Below are positions 53,110-62,285 of a stretch of 64,000 bases of DNA, piece by piece. Source of the stretch: Marinobacter salicampi (GTDB lineage Bacteria; Pseudomonadota; Gammaproteobacteria; Pseudomonadales; Oleiphilaceae); assembly GCF_011074795.1 (NCBI RefSeq), contig NZ_JAAMPF010000006.1, forward strand, positions 1 through 64,000, in the 5' to 3' direction. The notes beneath the pieces are model-generated. The model was given only the letters and a program-made list of their open reading frames with translations, had not been told where the DNA came from and searched no databases. Within the stretch, counting starts at the first letter, position 1; the number at the start of each line of letters is the position of its first letter. Position numbers and translations under genes: made by a program.

Positions 53110-54170
53110 GCCTTGATCAGGCCTGGTTCGTACCGGACCTCGGCATTAGCCGACCGGTCCGGCAGGCTCTTGATCCGGCCCAGGTGCCACGCGTTCTCAC
53201 CCAGTGCCGCAAGGGTATCGAGCGCAAGGGAGAGGTGATCCGAGGGTACACAGATGACCATGCCAACACCGCAGTTAAAAGTGCGGTACATTTCGTTGTC
53301 AGCGACTCCGCCGGCTTCCTTCAGCCACTGGAAAACCGGAGGCAGGGTCCAGCTGGCGGTATCGATTGCAGCACTGGTGCCCGGGGGTAAAACCCGCGGT
53401 ATGTTCTCCGGCAGCCCACCACCGGTAATATGTGACAGGGCGCGTACGTCTACTGTTTTAATGAGTTGCAGCAGATTTTTTACGTATATCCGGGTAGGTT
53501 CCATCAGGGCTTTGGCAAGTGTGGTGTCGCCAATGGTCTGCGCCAGGTCGGCCTGGCTTACTTCCAGGATCTTGCGTATGAGGGAGTAACCGTTGGAGTG
53601 AGGACCGGAAGAGGCCAGGGCGATCAGCTCATCTCCTTCCTGAACCCGATTGCCGTCAATGATGTCGCTGCGCTCGGCGATGCCGACGCAGAAGCCCGCA
53701 AGATCATAGTCGTCACCTTCGTACATGCCGGGCATCTCCGCGGTTTCACCGCCAACCAGGGCACAACCGGCAAGTTCACAGCCCCGGCCGATACCTTCCA
53801 CAACACTGGCAGCCACGTCGACGTTGAGCTTGCCGGTAGCATAGTAGTCGAGGAAAAATAGCGGTTCAGCACCACCGACGATCAGGTCATTCACACACAT
53901 GGCAACCAGGTCAATGCCAATGGTGTCGTGTTGGTCGAGTTGCATGGCCAGACGAAGTTTCGTTCCGACGCCGTCAGTCCCCGACACCATGACCGGCTCT
54001 TTGTAGCCTGCAGGGATGGCCACCATGGCTCCGAACCCACCCAGGCCTCCGAGCACTTCAGGCCTGCGCGTGCGCGCTGCTGTGCTTTTGATCCGGTTGA
54101 CCAGTTCGTTGCCGGCGTCGATATCGACGCCGGCGTCGCGATACGTCAGGGAGGGTTTCTGTTCGCTCAT
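53106..54170 (-). CDS. purM: phosphoribosylformylglycinamidine cyclo-ligase
   Basis: A 354-residue ATP-dependent enzyme that closes the imidazole ring of AIR. It shows [17 protein letters not shown], and GGETAEMPG motifs. The ATG at 54170 gives the family N terminus ([15 protein letters not shown]); the frame continues upstream through the promoter. It is coupled with purN. Confidence 0.96.
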   Translation of the reverse strand: MSEQKPSLTYRDAGVDIDAGNELVNRIKSTAARTRRPEVLGGLGGFGAMVAIPAGYKEPVMVSGTDGVGTKLRLAMQLDQHDTIGIDLVAMCVNDLIVGGAEPLFFLDYYATGKLNVDVAASVVEGIGRGCELAGCALVGGETAEMPGMYEGDDYDLAGFCVGIAERSDIIDGNRVQEGDELIALASSGPHSNGYSLIRKILEVSQADLAQTIGDTTLAKALMEPTRIYVKNLLQLIKTVDVRALSHITGGGLPENIPRVLPPGTSAAIDTASWTLPPVFQWLKEAGGVADNEMYRTFNCGVGMVICVPSDHLSLALDTLAALGENAWHLGRIKSLPDRSANAEVRYEPGLIKA

Positions 54171-54204
54171 GCTGCTAACCGCCTTGGCTAAAGATAGGCG
54201 CGGA

Positions 54205-54233
54205 ATTTTAGCAGGTGCGAAGATGGGGTCCAA
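54205..54233 (-). promoter_or_regulatory. sigma-70 promoter of purM
   Basis: Reading the minus strand, TTGGAC (complement of 54228-54233) and TAAAAT (complement of 54205-54210) are separated by exactly 17 bp. The -10 box lies 34 bp from the purM ATG, giving a leader of about 28 bases. It is the clearest promoter in the window. Confidence 0.7.
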
Positions 54234-54377
54234 CTGCAATTAGCGGACATTTACTCCCAACAGCCAATAGGGTTGCTGCTCGCTACTCAGCAAAGAGGGC
54301 ATGGTGTATCCTTAGCGCCATTCCGGCGTATAAACCAGCGAACGCCTGGAGAATATCCAGGATATACAGGGTGACTC

Positions 54378-55712
54378 ATGTCCTTACCGTCTCTACTGAA
54401 ACTACAGGCAGGTATCTTCATATTGTTTTTATGGGGGCTGGGCCTGCCCGCCCAGGCGGTCACCGTTGATGGTCTGTACACCGTCCAGGTCCCGGTTGAA
54501 AGCTCAGCTCCTGATGACCTTGAAGAAGGCTACAGGGACGGTCTGAAACGGGTTCTGGCTCGAGTTTCAGGCACCCGGGACCTGCTTGATGATCAGCGTT
54601 CGAGGGATCTGCTCGCCAATGCCCAGTCGCTGGTTCAGTCTTACCAGTTTCTTCGGGCCGGCGAACAGAGCCAGTCCAATCAGCTACGGATGACCTTTGG
54701 TGCAGTCGGTGTTAACCGTGCACTTGCGTCTATCGATGCGCCGGTATGGGGCGCGAACCGGCCGTTAACCCTGGCCTGGATTGTGGTGGAGGAGCGCGGC
54801 GGACGTGAACTGCTGGTAAACGATGGTGCCACCGGCTCACAGACAGAGGGAGACTGGCGCCAGGCGTTCGCCGATGCGGCCGAGCGGCGTGGCCTTCCCG
54901 TTGCCCTGCCTCCGGCAGACAGAAGGGGCGACCAACGCCTGCTTTCGGAGGTCTGGGGCCAGTTCATGGGGCAGGTAAAAGAGGCCTCGAATACCATTGA
55001 TCATAATCTGCTGGCGGTCGTGAAAATCAATCGCACGGGCGGTGAATGGCAAGCCGCCTGGCGCCTGGAAGGCGATGGAATAGAAGATAGCGCGCAATCG
55101 GTCAGGGCAGACAGCCCCGGAGCCATCTCCCGGAAGGTTATCGATGCCTGGGCCGATCTGTTGGCCGAACGCTACGCGGTTGCCGCAGGTGAAGTGGCCG
55201 ATTCGGCCCGGGTAGACATCGTCGTGGATCAGGTAAATTCACTTCAGGACTATGCCCAGGTGATGTCAGCTCTGGACAGGATGACACCGGTTAATACGGT
55301 TGATCCGGTCAGAGTCACTGCCGGCAGGATAACACTCAAGGTAAGTGTCGCCGGAGAAGTTGCCCAGCTTCGGCAGTACATCGCCCTGGATAGGCGCTTC
55401 CAGGAGATGCGGGCCAATGTGGCAAGCACTGATTCAGGAACCCCACCTGAATCAGGAGCAGTAGCATCAGGTGTACAGTCGTCAGACACTGATACGTCAA
55501 ATGTTGTTCCGGGACCTTTAGGTGTAGGTTTGACCGTTCCCGGTTCAGTCAGTGAAGCTGAGAGTAACGGAGATCTCGGTCCGGTCTTCCAGTACCGGCC
55601 TCTGGAAATGACAGAAGAAGACAGTGAGGAATCGTTCGAGTCGCTGTACGAGACCTTGAGATACCGCTGGCAAAGCGCACCGGTCGTTCAGCCGGATGCG
55701 AGCCAGGATTAA
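54378..55712 (+). CDS. DUF2066 exported protein
   Basis: A 444-residue protein with a signal peptide (cleavage near AQA, about residue 27). The body matches the DUF2066 family of gammaproteobacteria, of unknown function. The C-terminal 100 residues are a low-complexity Ser/Asp/Pro/Gly region with an acidic end. In Pseudomonas it lies between purM and hda, as here except for one added gene. Confidence 0.82.
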   Translation: MSLPSLLKLQAGIFILFLWGLGLPAQAVTVDGLYTVQVPVESSAPDDLEEGYRDGLKRVLARVSGTRDLLDDQRSRDLLANAQSLVQSYQFLRAGEQSQSNQLRMTFGAVGVNRALASIDAPVWGANRPLTLAWIVVEERGGRELLVNDGATGSQTEGDWRQAFADAAERRGLPVALPPADRRGDQRLLSEVWGQFMGQVKEASNTIDHNLLAVVKINRTGGEWQAAWRLEGDGIEDSAQSVRADSPGAISRKVIDAWADLLAERYAVAAGEVADSARVDIVVDQVNSLQDYAQVMSALDRMTPVNTVDPVRVTAGRITLKVSVAGEVAQLRQYIALDRRFQEMRANVASTDSGTPPESGAVASGVQSSDTDTSNVVPGPLGVGLTVPGSVSEAESNGDLGPVFQYRPLEMTEEDSEESFESLYETLRYRWQSAPVVQPDASQD

Positions 55713-55736
55713 GCCGGTAACAGGAGTGGAGCAGGG

Positions 55737-56297
55737 ATGACGACTCAGCGCTGGAGCTGGATCCCAAACGCATTGACGTTGTTGCGTATTGTTTTGATTG
55801 TTCCTTTTGCGATTGCGCTACTGGAGGCTCAATATCGGCTTGCTCTTGGAGTATTCGTTTTTGCCGCTTTAAGTGACGGGGTTGATGGTTTTCTTGCCAG
55901 ACATTTTGACTGGCGTTCTCGCCTGGGCGCTATCGCCGATCCGCTGGCTGACAAGGCTCTGTTGATTACCGCCTATCTTATGCTCACGATTTCCGGAGTC
56001 CTGCCGGTATGGCTGTTTGTGCTGGTGTTGGGAAGAGACCTGCTGATTGTTATGGGTGGGTTGGCGTACCACTACCTGATAGGACAGTTCGATATGCAAC
56101 CCAGTCTTTTAGGTAAACTTAATACTCTTATCCAGATTCTGGTTGTGCTGGCCGTAGTAATTCTACTGGCAGATCTGCCCATGCAGCCCTGGGTGCTCCC
56201 GGTAGGTATACAGCTGGTTGCCGCAAGCGCCATAGTGAGCGGACTCCATTATGTAGTGGTATGGACGCGACGCGCATGGCTGATAAAGCAGGGCTAG
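55737..56297 (+). CDS. CDP-alcohol phosphatidyltransferase
   Basis: A 186-residue inner-membrane enzyme with about five hydrophobic segments. The complete CDP-alcohol phosphatidyltransferase motif D-x2-DG-x2-AR-x8-G-x3-D-x3-D is present as Asp47, Asp50, Gly51, Ala54, Arg55, Gly64, Asp68 and Asp72. It resembles PgsA (phosphatidylglycerophosphate synthase) or a cardiolipin synthase of this class; a second pgsA may exist elsewhere, so I do not give a symbol. It overlaps hda by 22 bp. Confidence 0.9.
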   Translation: MTTQRWSWIPNALTLLRIVLIVPFAIALLEAQYRLALGVFVFAALSDGVDGFLARHFDWRSRLGAIADPLADKALLITAYLMLTISGVLPVWLFVLVLGRDLLIVMGGLAYHYLIGQFDMQPSLLGKLNTLIQILVVLAVVILLADLPMQPWVLPVGIQLVAASAIVSGLHYVVVWTRRAWLIKQG

Positions 56298-56989
56298 GGC
56301 ACCCCCAGCTCACCCTTGGGGTGGGTCTGAGGGATGACGCCCGGTTCGAGAACTTTCACGGCGACAGGAATCTGTCGGTGGCCCAGAGACTGAAGCTGCT
56401 GTGTGACGACGATTCTGCTCCGGTGGTTGTGCTTTGCGGCGATGACGACACAGGGAAAAGCCATTTGCTTCAGGCTGCCTGCCATTGGGCGGAAAAGCGG
56501 GGCAGGACCGCGATATGCCTGAGCATGGATGAGCTCATTGGCTTCGACCCCGGCTCCCTGACTGGACTGGAATTTGCTGATCTGGTCGCCATTGATGACC
56601 TGGATCGCATTATAGGCAATGAGGAATGGGAAGAGGCCCTGTTTCACCTGTACAACCGAATCCAGGACTGTGGTAACCGCATGCTGGTCACCTTGGGCGA
56701 CACCCCAGGGGCACTTCCATTCGCCCTTGAGGATCTGTTGTCCAGGCTTGGCCATGGGGTCCTGCTACAGCTCGGCCTCTACCGCGACGACGACCACCTC
56801 ATCATTCTTCGCTCCCGGGCAGAGCAGCGCGGACTGGTGATGAGTGATGAGGTGGCCTCCTATATTCTTCGCCGCGCACCCAGGAAGCTTGGCGAATTGC
56901 TCGCTATCCTGGACCGGCTGGATGACCATTCGCTCAGGGCCCAGCGAGGCCTGACGGTGCCTTTCGTCAAGTCGGTAATGGATTGGTAA
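56276..56989 (+). CDS. hda: DnaA regulatory inactivator Hda
   Basis: A 237-residue AAA+ protein that, bound to the sliding clamp, stimulates ATP hydrolysis by DnaA and prevents re-initiation. A clamp-binding motif QLTL is at 11-14. Walker A reads GDDDTGKS, and the sensor and box VII regions follow. I use the ATG at 56276; an ATG 15 bp upstream is possible. Neither has a clear ribosome site, so coupling to the overlapping upstream gene is likely. Confidence 0.92.
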   Translation: MADKAGLGHPQLTLGVGLRDDARFENFHGDRNLSVAQRLKLLCDDDSAPVVVLCGDDDTGKSHLLQAACHWAEKRGRTAICLSMDELIGFDPGSLTGLEFADLVAIDDLDRIIGNEEWEEALFHLYNRIQDCGNRMLVTLGDTPGALPFALEDLLSRLGHGVLLQLGLYRDDDHLIILRSRAEQRGLVMSDEVASYILRRAPRKLGELLAILDRLDDHSLRAQRGLTVPFVKSVMDW

Positions 56990-57050
56990 CAGCTTTGGCC
57001 CTGCCGGGCCAGAGAAATGGTTTCAGGATGACAGAACGCCAGGGGGCGCT

Positions 57051-57845
57051 ATGAGACGAGTGGTTTTCAATCAGAAAGGTGGTGTGGGTAAGTCCAGTAT
57101 CGCTTGTAACCTGGCGGCAATCGCCGCCGCCCGAGGCCGGCGAACGCTGGTGGTGGATCTGGACCCGCAAGGCAACTCGACCCATTATCTCCTGGGTAAG
57201 CCCGCCAGCGGGCTCAAGGATACTGTGGCGGACCTTCTGGAGCAGACGGTTGCCTTTACTGTTTTCAATCGTCGCCCGGACGAGTTTGTGCATGCGACAC
57301 CCTACGAGAACCTCTTCGTCCTGCCATCCAGCCCGGAACTGGATTTTCTGGAGCGCAAACTGGAGGCGAAACACAAGATCTACAAACTCAGAGAAGCCCT
57401 GAAAAAGCTTGGGGACAACTTCGACGATATTTACATCGATACCGCGCCCTCCCTGAATTTTTACTCCCGATCTGCCCTGATCGCTGCAGAACGCTGCCTG
57501 ATCCCCTTTGACTGTGATGATTTCTCCCGCCAGGCTCTCTACAGTATCCTCGGTGAGATCAAGGATATACAGGAGGACCACAACGAGAACCTGGTTGTGG
57601 AAGGCATTGTTGCCAACCAGTTCCAGGCGCGGGCTTCGCTGCCTCGTCAACTGGTAGGAGAGCTTATTGAGGAGGGGCTGCCAATGCTGCCTGTGCGGCT
57701 GTCAAGCTCAGTAAAGATGAAGGAGTCCCACCAGGCCAACAAGCCCCTGATTCATTTTGCGCCGAAGCACCCATTGACGCTTCAATACGTGGATCTCTTC
57801 CGGGTGCTTCAGGGTGAAAAAGTAGAGGCAGAAACTCTGGTCTGA
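57051..57845 (+). CDS. ParA-family ATPase (no ParB partner)
   Basis: A 264-residue ATPase with the deviant Walker A KGGVGKSS at residues 9-16 (NQKGGVGKSS) and the LVVDLDPQGNST motif. It is of the chromosomal ParA/Soj type but no ParB gene or obvious parS lies nearby. Proteins like this position chromosomes, chemoreceptor arrays, flagella or pili. It overlaps by one base with the extended reading of yqcC and follows hda. Confidence 0.88.
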   Translation: MRRVVFNQKGGVGKSSIACNLAAIAAARGRRTLVVDLDPQGNSTHYLLGKPASGLKDTVADLLEQTVAFTVFNRRPDEFVHATPYENLFVLPSSPELDFLERKLEAKHKIYKLREALKKLGDNFDDIYIDTAPSLNFYSRSALIAAERCLIPFDCDDFSRQALYSILGEIKDIQEDHNENLVVEGIVANQFQARASLPRQLVGELIEEGLPMLPVRLSSSVKMKESHQANKPLIHFAPKHPLTLQYVDLFRVLQGEKVEAETLV

Positions 57846-57856
57846 TGGGGAATTTG

Positions 57857-58222
57857 ATGAGCACCAAACGCGCCACTGACGGAGCCTTTAATAGCCAGCA
57901 TATAGACCGTGTTGCGGACAGTTTGCTGGCTATTGAGGCGGAAATGCGCAGGTCCGGTGTCTGGTCGGCGGAAGCTCCTTCTGCCGAAGCACTCCTGAGT
58001 ACCCAGCCGTTTTGTATTGACACCCTGGAAATGACTGAATGGATCCAGTTCATTTTTCTGCCCAAAATGAAGAGGCTCATAGAGAACGAAGGTCCTTTGC
58101 CCGCTGTGTCGGGCATGGCGCCCATGGCGGAAGAGTATTTTCGGGGCCGGCCCGAGGATGGCCGGGGGCTGATCCGGGCGTTAGCGAGAATGGACGAACT
58201 TCTATCAAATTCGGCGCCTTAG
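57857..58222 (+). CDS. yqcC: YqcC family protein
   Basis: A 121-residue helical soluble protein of the YqcC family (DUF446). The conserved core STQPFCIDTLEMTEWIQF and LPKM is present. In E. coli it lies next to truC; function is unknown. The ATG at 57857 is set because GGGGA lies upstream at good spacing; the frame is open 12 bp earlier. Confidence 0.87.
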   Translation: MSTKRATDGAFNSQHIDRVADSLLAIEAEMRRSGVWSAEAPSAEALLSTQPFCIDTLEMTEWIQFIFLPKMKRLIENEGPLPAVSGMAPMAEEYFRGRPEDGRGLIRALARMDELLSNSAP

Positions 58223-58260
58223 GGTCCGAGCCCCAGCTAAACCGGCCTTGAAAGTCGGTG

Positions 58261-61008
58261 CTAGCGTTTGTTCGCGTTCTTGTTTTCTGTCAACGGCAGG
58301 CTAAACTGATCTGCCGGCATCAGGGTGCGGCCATCTTTCAGGCTCTGGAACAGGTCCGCAAGCTCATCGCTGGAAACCGGATGGCAGTAGCGGTGGCCCT
58401 GTAACAGATGACATCCGGCCTGACGCAGAAACGAATCCTGATCAGCGGTTTCGACCCCCGCCGCGACTACCGTTAGGGACAGCTGACGAGCCAGATTGAT
58501 CAGTGTGTGAACAATGGCGGCGGTGTTCTCTTCCTCAGGCGCATGTTGCAGCAGGTATTTATCGATCTTGACCTGGTCAAATGGTAGATCACGCAACAGT
58601 CTCAGCGAAGACAGACCGCTGCCGAACCTGTCCAGTACCAGGCCTATGCCCAGGGCTTTGAGTTTTTTGAGAGTTACCGCGGTCTCGTCGGTGCGGTCCG
58701 ACAAGATACGCTCGTCGATTTCGACCATCAGCAGTCCGGGATCCAGTCGGGTTTCCCGGATTATGGTATCGAGTTGATCGGCCAGTCTGGGATGGTTGTA
58801 CTGCCGTGAGGACAGGTTGATGCTGATGGTCACGGGATAGCCACTCATGGCCTGTATCGCCCGGGCCTGAAGGCAGGCGTTCAGGCAGACCCATTCTCCC
58901 AGCGCCTGCAGCTGACCTGTTTGCTCCGCCACATCAATAAAATGGCTGGGTGTCAGCATGCCCCTGCGGGGGTGCTTCCAGCGCAGCAAGGCTTCCAGCC
59001 CGCTGATTCTGCCACTTCTGGTATGGACAATGGGTTGGTAATGGAGTTCTAGCTGACCGGCACGGATGCCTTCCCGGAGTTCGCGCTCCATGGTCATCTG
59101 GCGCAACATGTCCTCGTTCATGTCGCTGGAGAAGAACTGGATATTATTTCGACCAGCCTTTTTCGCCCGGTACATGGCCATGTCAGCATTCTTCAGCAGT
59201 TGCTCATAACTTCGGCCATCGTCCGGGGCCAGGGTGATGCCAATGCTGGACGTAATGATCAACTCCCCACCCGGCACTTCCACCGGCTCGGTAATGGCGT
59301 CGAGAAGTGCACGGGCGACCTTTTCGCAGCCCTCGGCCCCGTTCACCTGATTCAGGAGTACTGCAAACTCGTCTCCCCCTAGGCGGGCAATGGTGTCTTC
59401 TTCACGCAGGCTGCCGCGCAGGCGGTTAGCCAGTTCCTGAAGAAGAATGTCGCCAGCGTCGTGCCCCAGGGTGTCATTGATGCGCTTGAAGTGGTCCACG
59501 TCGAGGCCAATGATCGCGCAATTATGGCCGTGACGCAGAGCGCTGGTGATGGCCTGACGGCAGCGGTCTTCGAACAGTCGCCGGTTCGCCGTATTGGTCA
59601 GAACGTCGTAGTGAGCCAGATAATGGAGCTGATCCTGCGTGCGCCGTATTTCCGAAATGTCCTGCCCGATAAGAATCAGCTGGGCCCGTCCGCCGTCTTC
59701 GTCATCGTGCAGCCGATTGAGGTTCCAAAGGATGGTGTGGGCATCGCCACTGAAGGTATTGACCGTGGTTTCGATGGTATCCTGCGGCATGCCGCTGTTC
59801 AGAACCTTGACTATCTTCCACGCCAACTCGTCTTTCTGTTCGTCGGGAATAAAGGTATCGGTCAGGCTACGGCCAACTGCCTCATCCCTGCTATAGCCAA
59901 ACAAAGCCTCGGCTGCGCCATTCCATTGCCGGATATTGATATCGGCGTCGATGACGATAATCGGGTTGCCTGCCGTTTCGAACAGCGCCCGATAATGGCG
60001 GGATGACCTGCGGAATGACTTCTCCGCCTGCTGGCGCACGAAAATTTCATCTTTCAGTTCGTAATTTGTAAGCTGCAGTTCCCGCGTGCGCTCCTCGACA
60101 ATGATCTCAAGCCCGTTTTCTATCCTTTTACGGTCTTCGAGCAGGACGCGAACGTAACATGAGGCTGCCACCATCACGGAAATCAGACTCTGAGCCAGCA
60201 GATAGTTGGCTTCCGTCGCCTCAGCTGACTGGGCGGCAAAAGAACACACCAGACCGCTCAGTCCGGCAACACCTATGGCTGTCATGGCCCCGGATAGCGA
60301 GAACCGGGTAGCCGCCCAGGTCATCAGAGGCAGTAACAGAAACAGCGTCTGGATGGGCTCGTGCCACGCCATAAGCAGAACGAAAGCCAGCACTGCCAGC
60401 CATGCCAGCCACTCGGCAGCACGGTTCAACTGTAGCCGAGGTGGAGAGGCAACCAGGGCCAGTACTGCAGGCGCTATGATGAGAGTGCCGAGAAAGGCAC
60501 TGAACCAGCCGCTGAGCAGGCGGGTGTCGGCCGCCAGACTCTCGGGTCCGGCGGGACTGATGATTGAGCTGAGCAGCAGGGGAAGACTGGCAAGGAAACA
60601 GGCCAGCGTCAGAGTACCCAGAAGCCACAGAAATGCCGTATAGCTGTTGAGGGGCGAGCGGTAGCGACTGGATTTCTCATAGCCCCACCAGGCCACGAGC
60701 GGAGCGATCAGGGCATAGCTGGTCAGCATTCCCGCATAGGCAATTTTAAGCTCCGGGGCCTGTACTGGCGCAAGGTAGCTCAACAGCGCTGCCGACGCCA
60801 GGGTGGCAGCCAGAATCACGCCAAGGGCGTCCGCGCCACGCCATAGTAGCAGCGCAAGGGCATAGCCGGCCGGAAGCCATAATGCGGGCTCGATTGCGCC
60901 GGGGATGATAAAAAATAGGCTTGTAAGGGCCAGCGCCAGGTAGACCAGGCAGTGGGTGATCCAGCCCTGCCAGGAAAACGGGGATGATGAGTGTTCAGCT
61001 GTGTTCAA
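58261..61008 (-). CDS. MASE1-PAS-GGDEF-EAL c-di-GMP signalling protein
   Basis: A 915-residue membrane protein. About 300 N-terminal residues form a MASE1-type sensor with eight or so helices. A short coiled coil, a PAS domain (about 345-460), a GGDEF domain and an EAL domain follow. GGDEF is intact at 544-548, with the I-site REED just before it, so diguanylate cyclase activity is likely. The EAL motif is at 672-674, but the DDFGTG loop is DRFGSG (Arg794 in place of the second Asp) and AEGVET is AAGVET (Ala850), so phosphodiesterase activity is probably lost. The start is a TTG with AGGGA upstream; no ATG precedes. Follows nadC by 93 bp. Confidence 0.9.
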   Translation of the reverse strand: MNTAEHSSSPFSWQGWITHCLVYLALALTSLFFIIPGAIEPALWLPAGYALALLLWRGADALGVILAATLASAALLSYLAPVQAPELKIAYAGMLTSYALIAPLVAWWGYEKSSRYRSPLNSYTAFLWLLGTLTLACFLASLPLLLSSIISPAGPESLAADTRLLSGWFSAFLGTLIIAPAVLALVASPPRLQLNRAAEWLAWLAVLAFVLLMAWHEPIQTLFLLLPLMTWAATRFSLSGAMTAIGVAGLSGLVCSFAAQSAEATEANYLLAQSLISVMVAASCYVRVLLEDRKRIENGLEIIVEERTRELQLTNYELKDEIFVRQQAEKSFRRSSRHYRALFETAGNPIIVIDADINIRQWNGAAEALFGYSRDEAVGRSLTDTFIPDEQKDELAWKIVKVLNSGMPQDTIETTVNTFSGDAHTILWNLNRLHDDEDGGRAQLILIGQDISEIRRTQDQLHYLAHYDVLTNTANRRLFEDRCRQAITSALRHGHNCAIIGLDVDHFKRINDTLGHDAGDILLQELANRLRGSLREEDTIARLGGDEFAVLLNQVNGAEGCEKVARALLDAITEPVEVPGGELIITSSIGITLAPDDGRSYEQLLKNADMAMYRAKKAGRNNIQFFSSDMNEDMLRQMTMERELREGIRAGQLELHYQPIVHTRSGRISGLEALLRWKHPRRGMLTPSHFIDVAEQTGQLQALGEWVCLNACLQARAIQAMSGYPVTISINLSSRQYNHPRLADQLDTIIRETRLDPGLLMVEIDERILSDRTDETAVTLKKLKALGIGLVLDRFGSGLSSLRLLRDLPFDQVKIDKYLLQHAPEEENTAAIVHTLINLARQLSLTVVAAGVETADQDSFLRQAGCHLLQGHRYCHPVSSDELADLFQSLKDGRTLMPADQFSLPLTENKNANKR

Positions 61009-61101
61009 TCGTATCCCTACCCGTATAACAGTTGCCGGGGCGCCGGAGCGACAAGAAACCTGACATGCCGGATGCCCTGATGGCAGCCACCGGCAGGTCG
61101 G

Positions 61102-61956
61102 TTAGAGGACGGCGTCAAGCCTCATGGACAGATCGGTCGCCCGAACATCCTTGGTGAGGGCGCCTATGGAAATATAATCAACTCCGGTCTCAGCAACCGC
61201 AACAAGGGTGTCAGAATTGATACCTCCAGATGCTTCAAGTTTAGACCGTCCATTTGTCAGCGCAACCGCCGCACGCATATCTGAAAGAGAAAATTCATCA
61301 AGCATGATGATGTCGGCGCCGGCGTCCAGAGCCTCCTGAAGCTCAGCCATGGTCTCGGTTTCCACCTCGACCGGACGGCCGGGTGAAAGCAACCTGGCAG
61401 CTTCCACTGCCTGACGAATGGAACCACAGGCGGCGATGTGGTTTTCCTTGATGAGAAAGGCATCGTAGAGGCCGATGCGGTGGTTGTGACATCCGCCGCA
61501 GGTCACCGCATATTTCTGGGCAAGGCGAAGGCCGGGCAGTGTCTTGCGGGTATCCAGCAGTTTTACCCGGGTATGTCTCACTTTCTGGGCAAGTTGATGG
61601 CACCGGGTGGCGGTGCCGGACAGGGTCTGCAGCCAGTTCAGGGCTGCCCGTTCGGCGGTGAGGAGACTCCGAGCCGGGCCCCGGCAGGCGAACAGTACCT
61701 GGTCGGCGCTGAGTTCATCGCCATCGTTGGCCAACCACGTCAGCGTGACCGCCGGGTCCACCTGTCTGAATACTTCCTCAACCCAGGCCTGGCCTGACAG
61801 AACAGCGCTTTCCCGGGTGATCACCTGTCCCGTTGTGATGGTGTCGACGGGAATAAGGGCGGCGGTAATATCTCCGTCGCCTATGTCTTCCCGTAAACTG
61901 AGGGCAACAGATTCTATGCGGGACTGTCGCAGCCGTTCGTGAAACGCAGGTGTCAT
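61102..61956 (-). CDS. nadC: nicotinate-nucleotide pyrophosphorylase
   Basis: A 284-residue enzyme that makes nicotinate mononucleotide from quinolinate and PRPP in NAD synthesis. The substrate site [19 protein letters not shown] and the Lys in LIKENH are visible. The ATG at 61956 matches the family start; the frame opens 90 bp earlier. Confidence 0.95.
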   Translation of the reverse strand: MTPAFHERLRQSRIESVALSLREDIGDGDITAALIPVDTITTGQVITRESAVLSGQAWVEEVFRQVDPAVTLTWLANDGDELSADQVLFACRGPARSLLTAERAALNWLQTLSGTATRCHQLAQKVRHTRVKLLDTRKTLPGLRLAQKYAVTCGGCHNHRIGLYDAFLIKENHIAACGSIRQAVEAARLLSPGRPVEVETETMAELQEALDAGADIIMLDEFSLSDMRAAVALTNGRSKLEASGGINSDTLVAVAETGVDYISIGALTKDVRATDLSMRLDAVL

Positions 61957-62285
61957 GGGGGCCCTGGGGTCGGTGATTGGAGAGGGGATTCTAGCGTCAG
62001 ATGTCCCTAAGACCAAATTAATCAATTGTTGTAATTTGTGAGCCATTGCTGACGCTCTACGTCACTTGAAGCGTCTGCTGGCAGGCTTTAAAAGAGCATG
62101 CCCAGGCCAGAGCTACCAAGGGATAGACGAAACCCTGGCGCTTCCACAGGATCGAACTGTGAACCTGTTCCGGCGATCACAAAAGGTGACAAAACCTGAC
62201 ACAAGGTGACGCTGCAAGCGCCTATGATTCATCAATAAAGATGTTAACCAGTGTAAAACGGCTAGGTGTAACCGGGGAAGGCAGT
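61957..62285. promoter_or_regulatory. nadC / DUF1631 divergent intergenic region
   Basis: A 329-bp region between divergent genes. It holds two exact copies of AAGGTGAC (62183-62190 and 62203-62210), 20 bp apart and on the same face of the helix, inside a stretch of related words (GATCACAAAAGGTGAC). Two or more copies on one face are typical of an operator. TATGAT at 62223-62228 could be a -10 box for the plus-strand gene, but no good -35 is at 17 bp. No RNA gene is seen. Confidence 0.4.
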
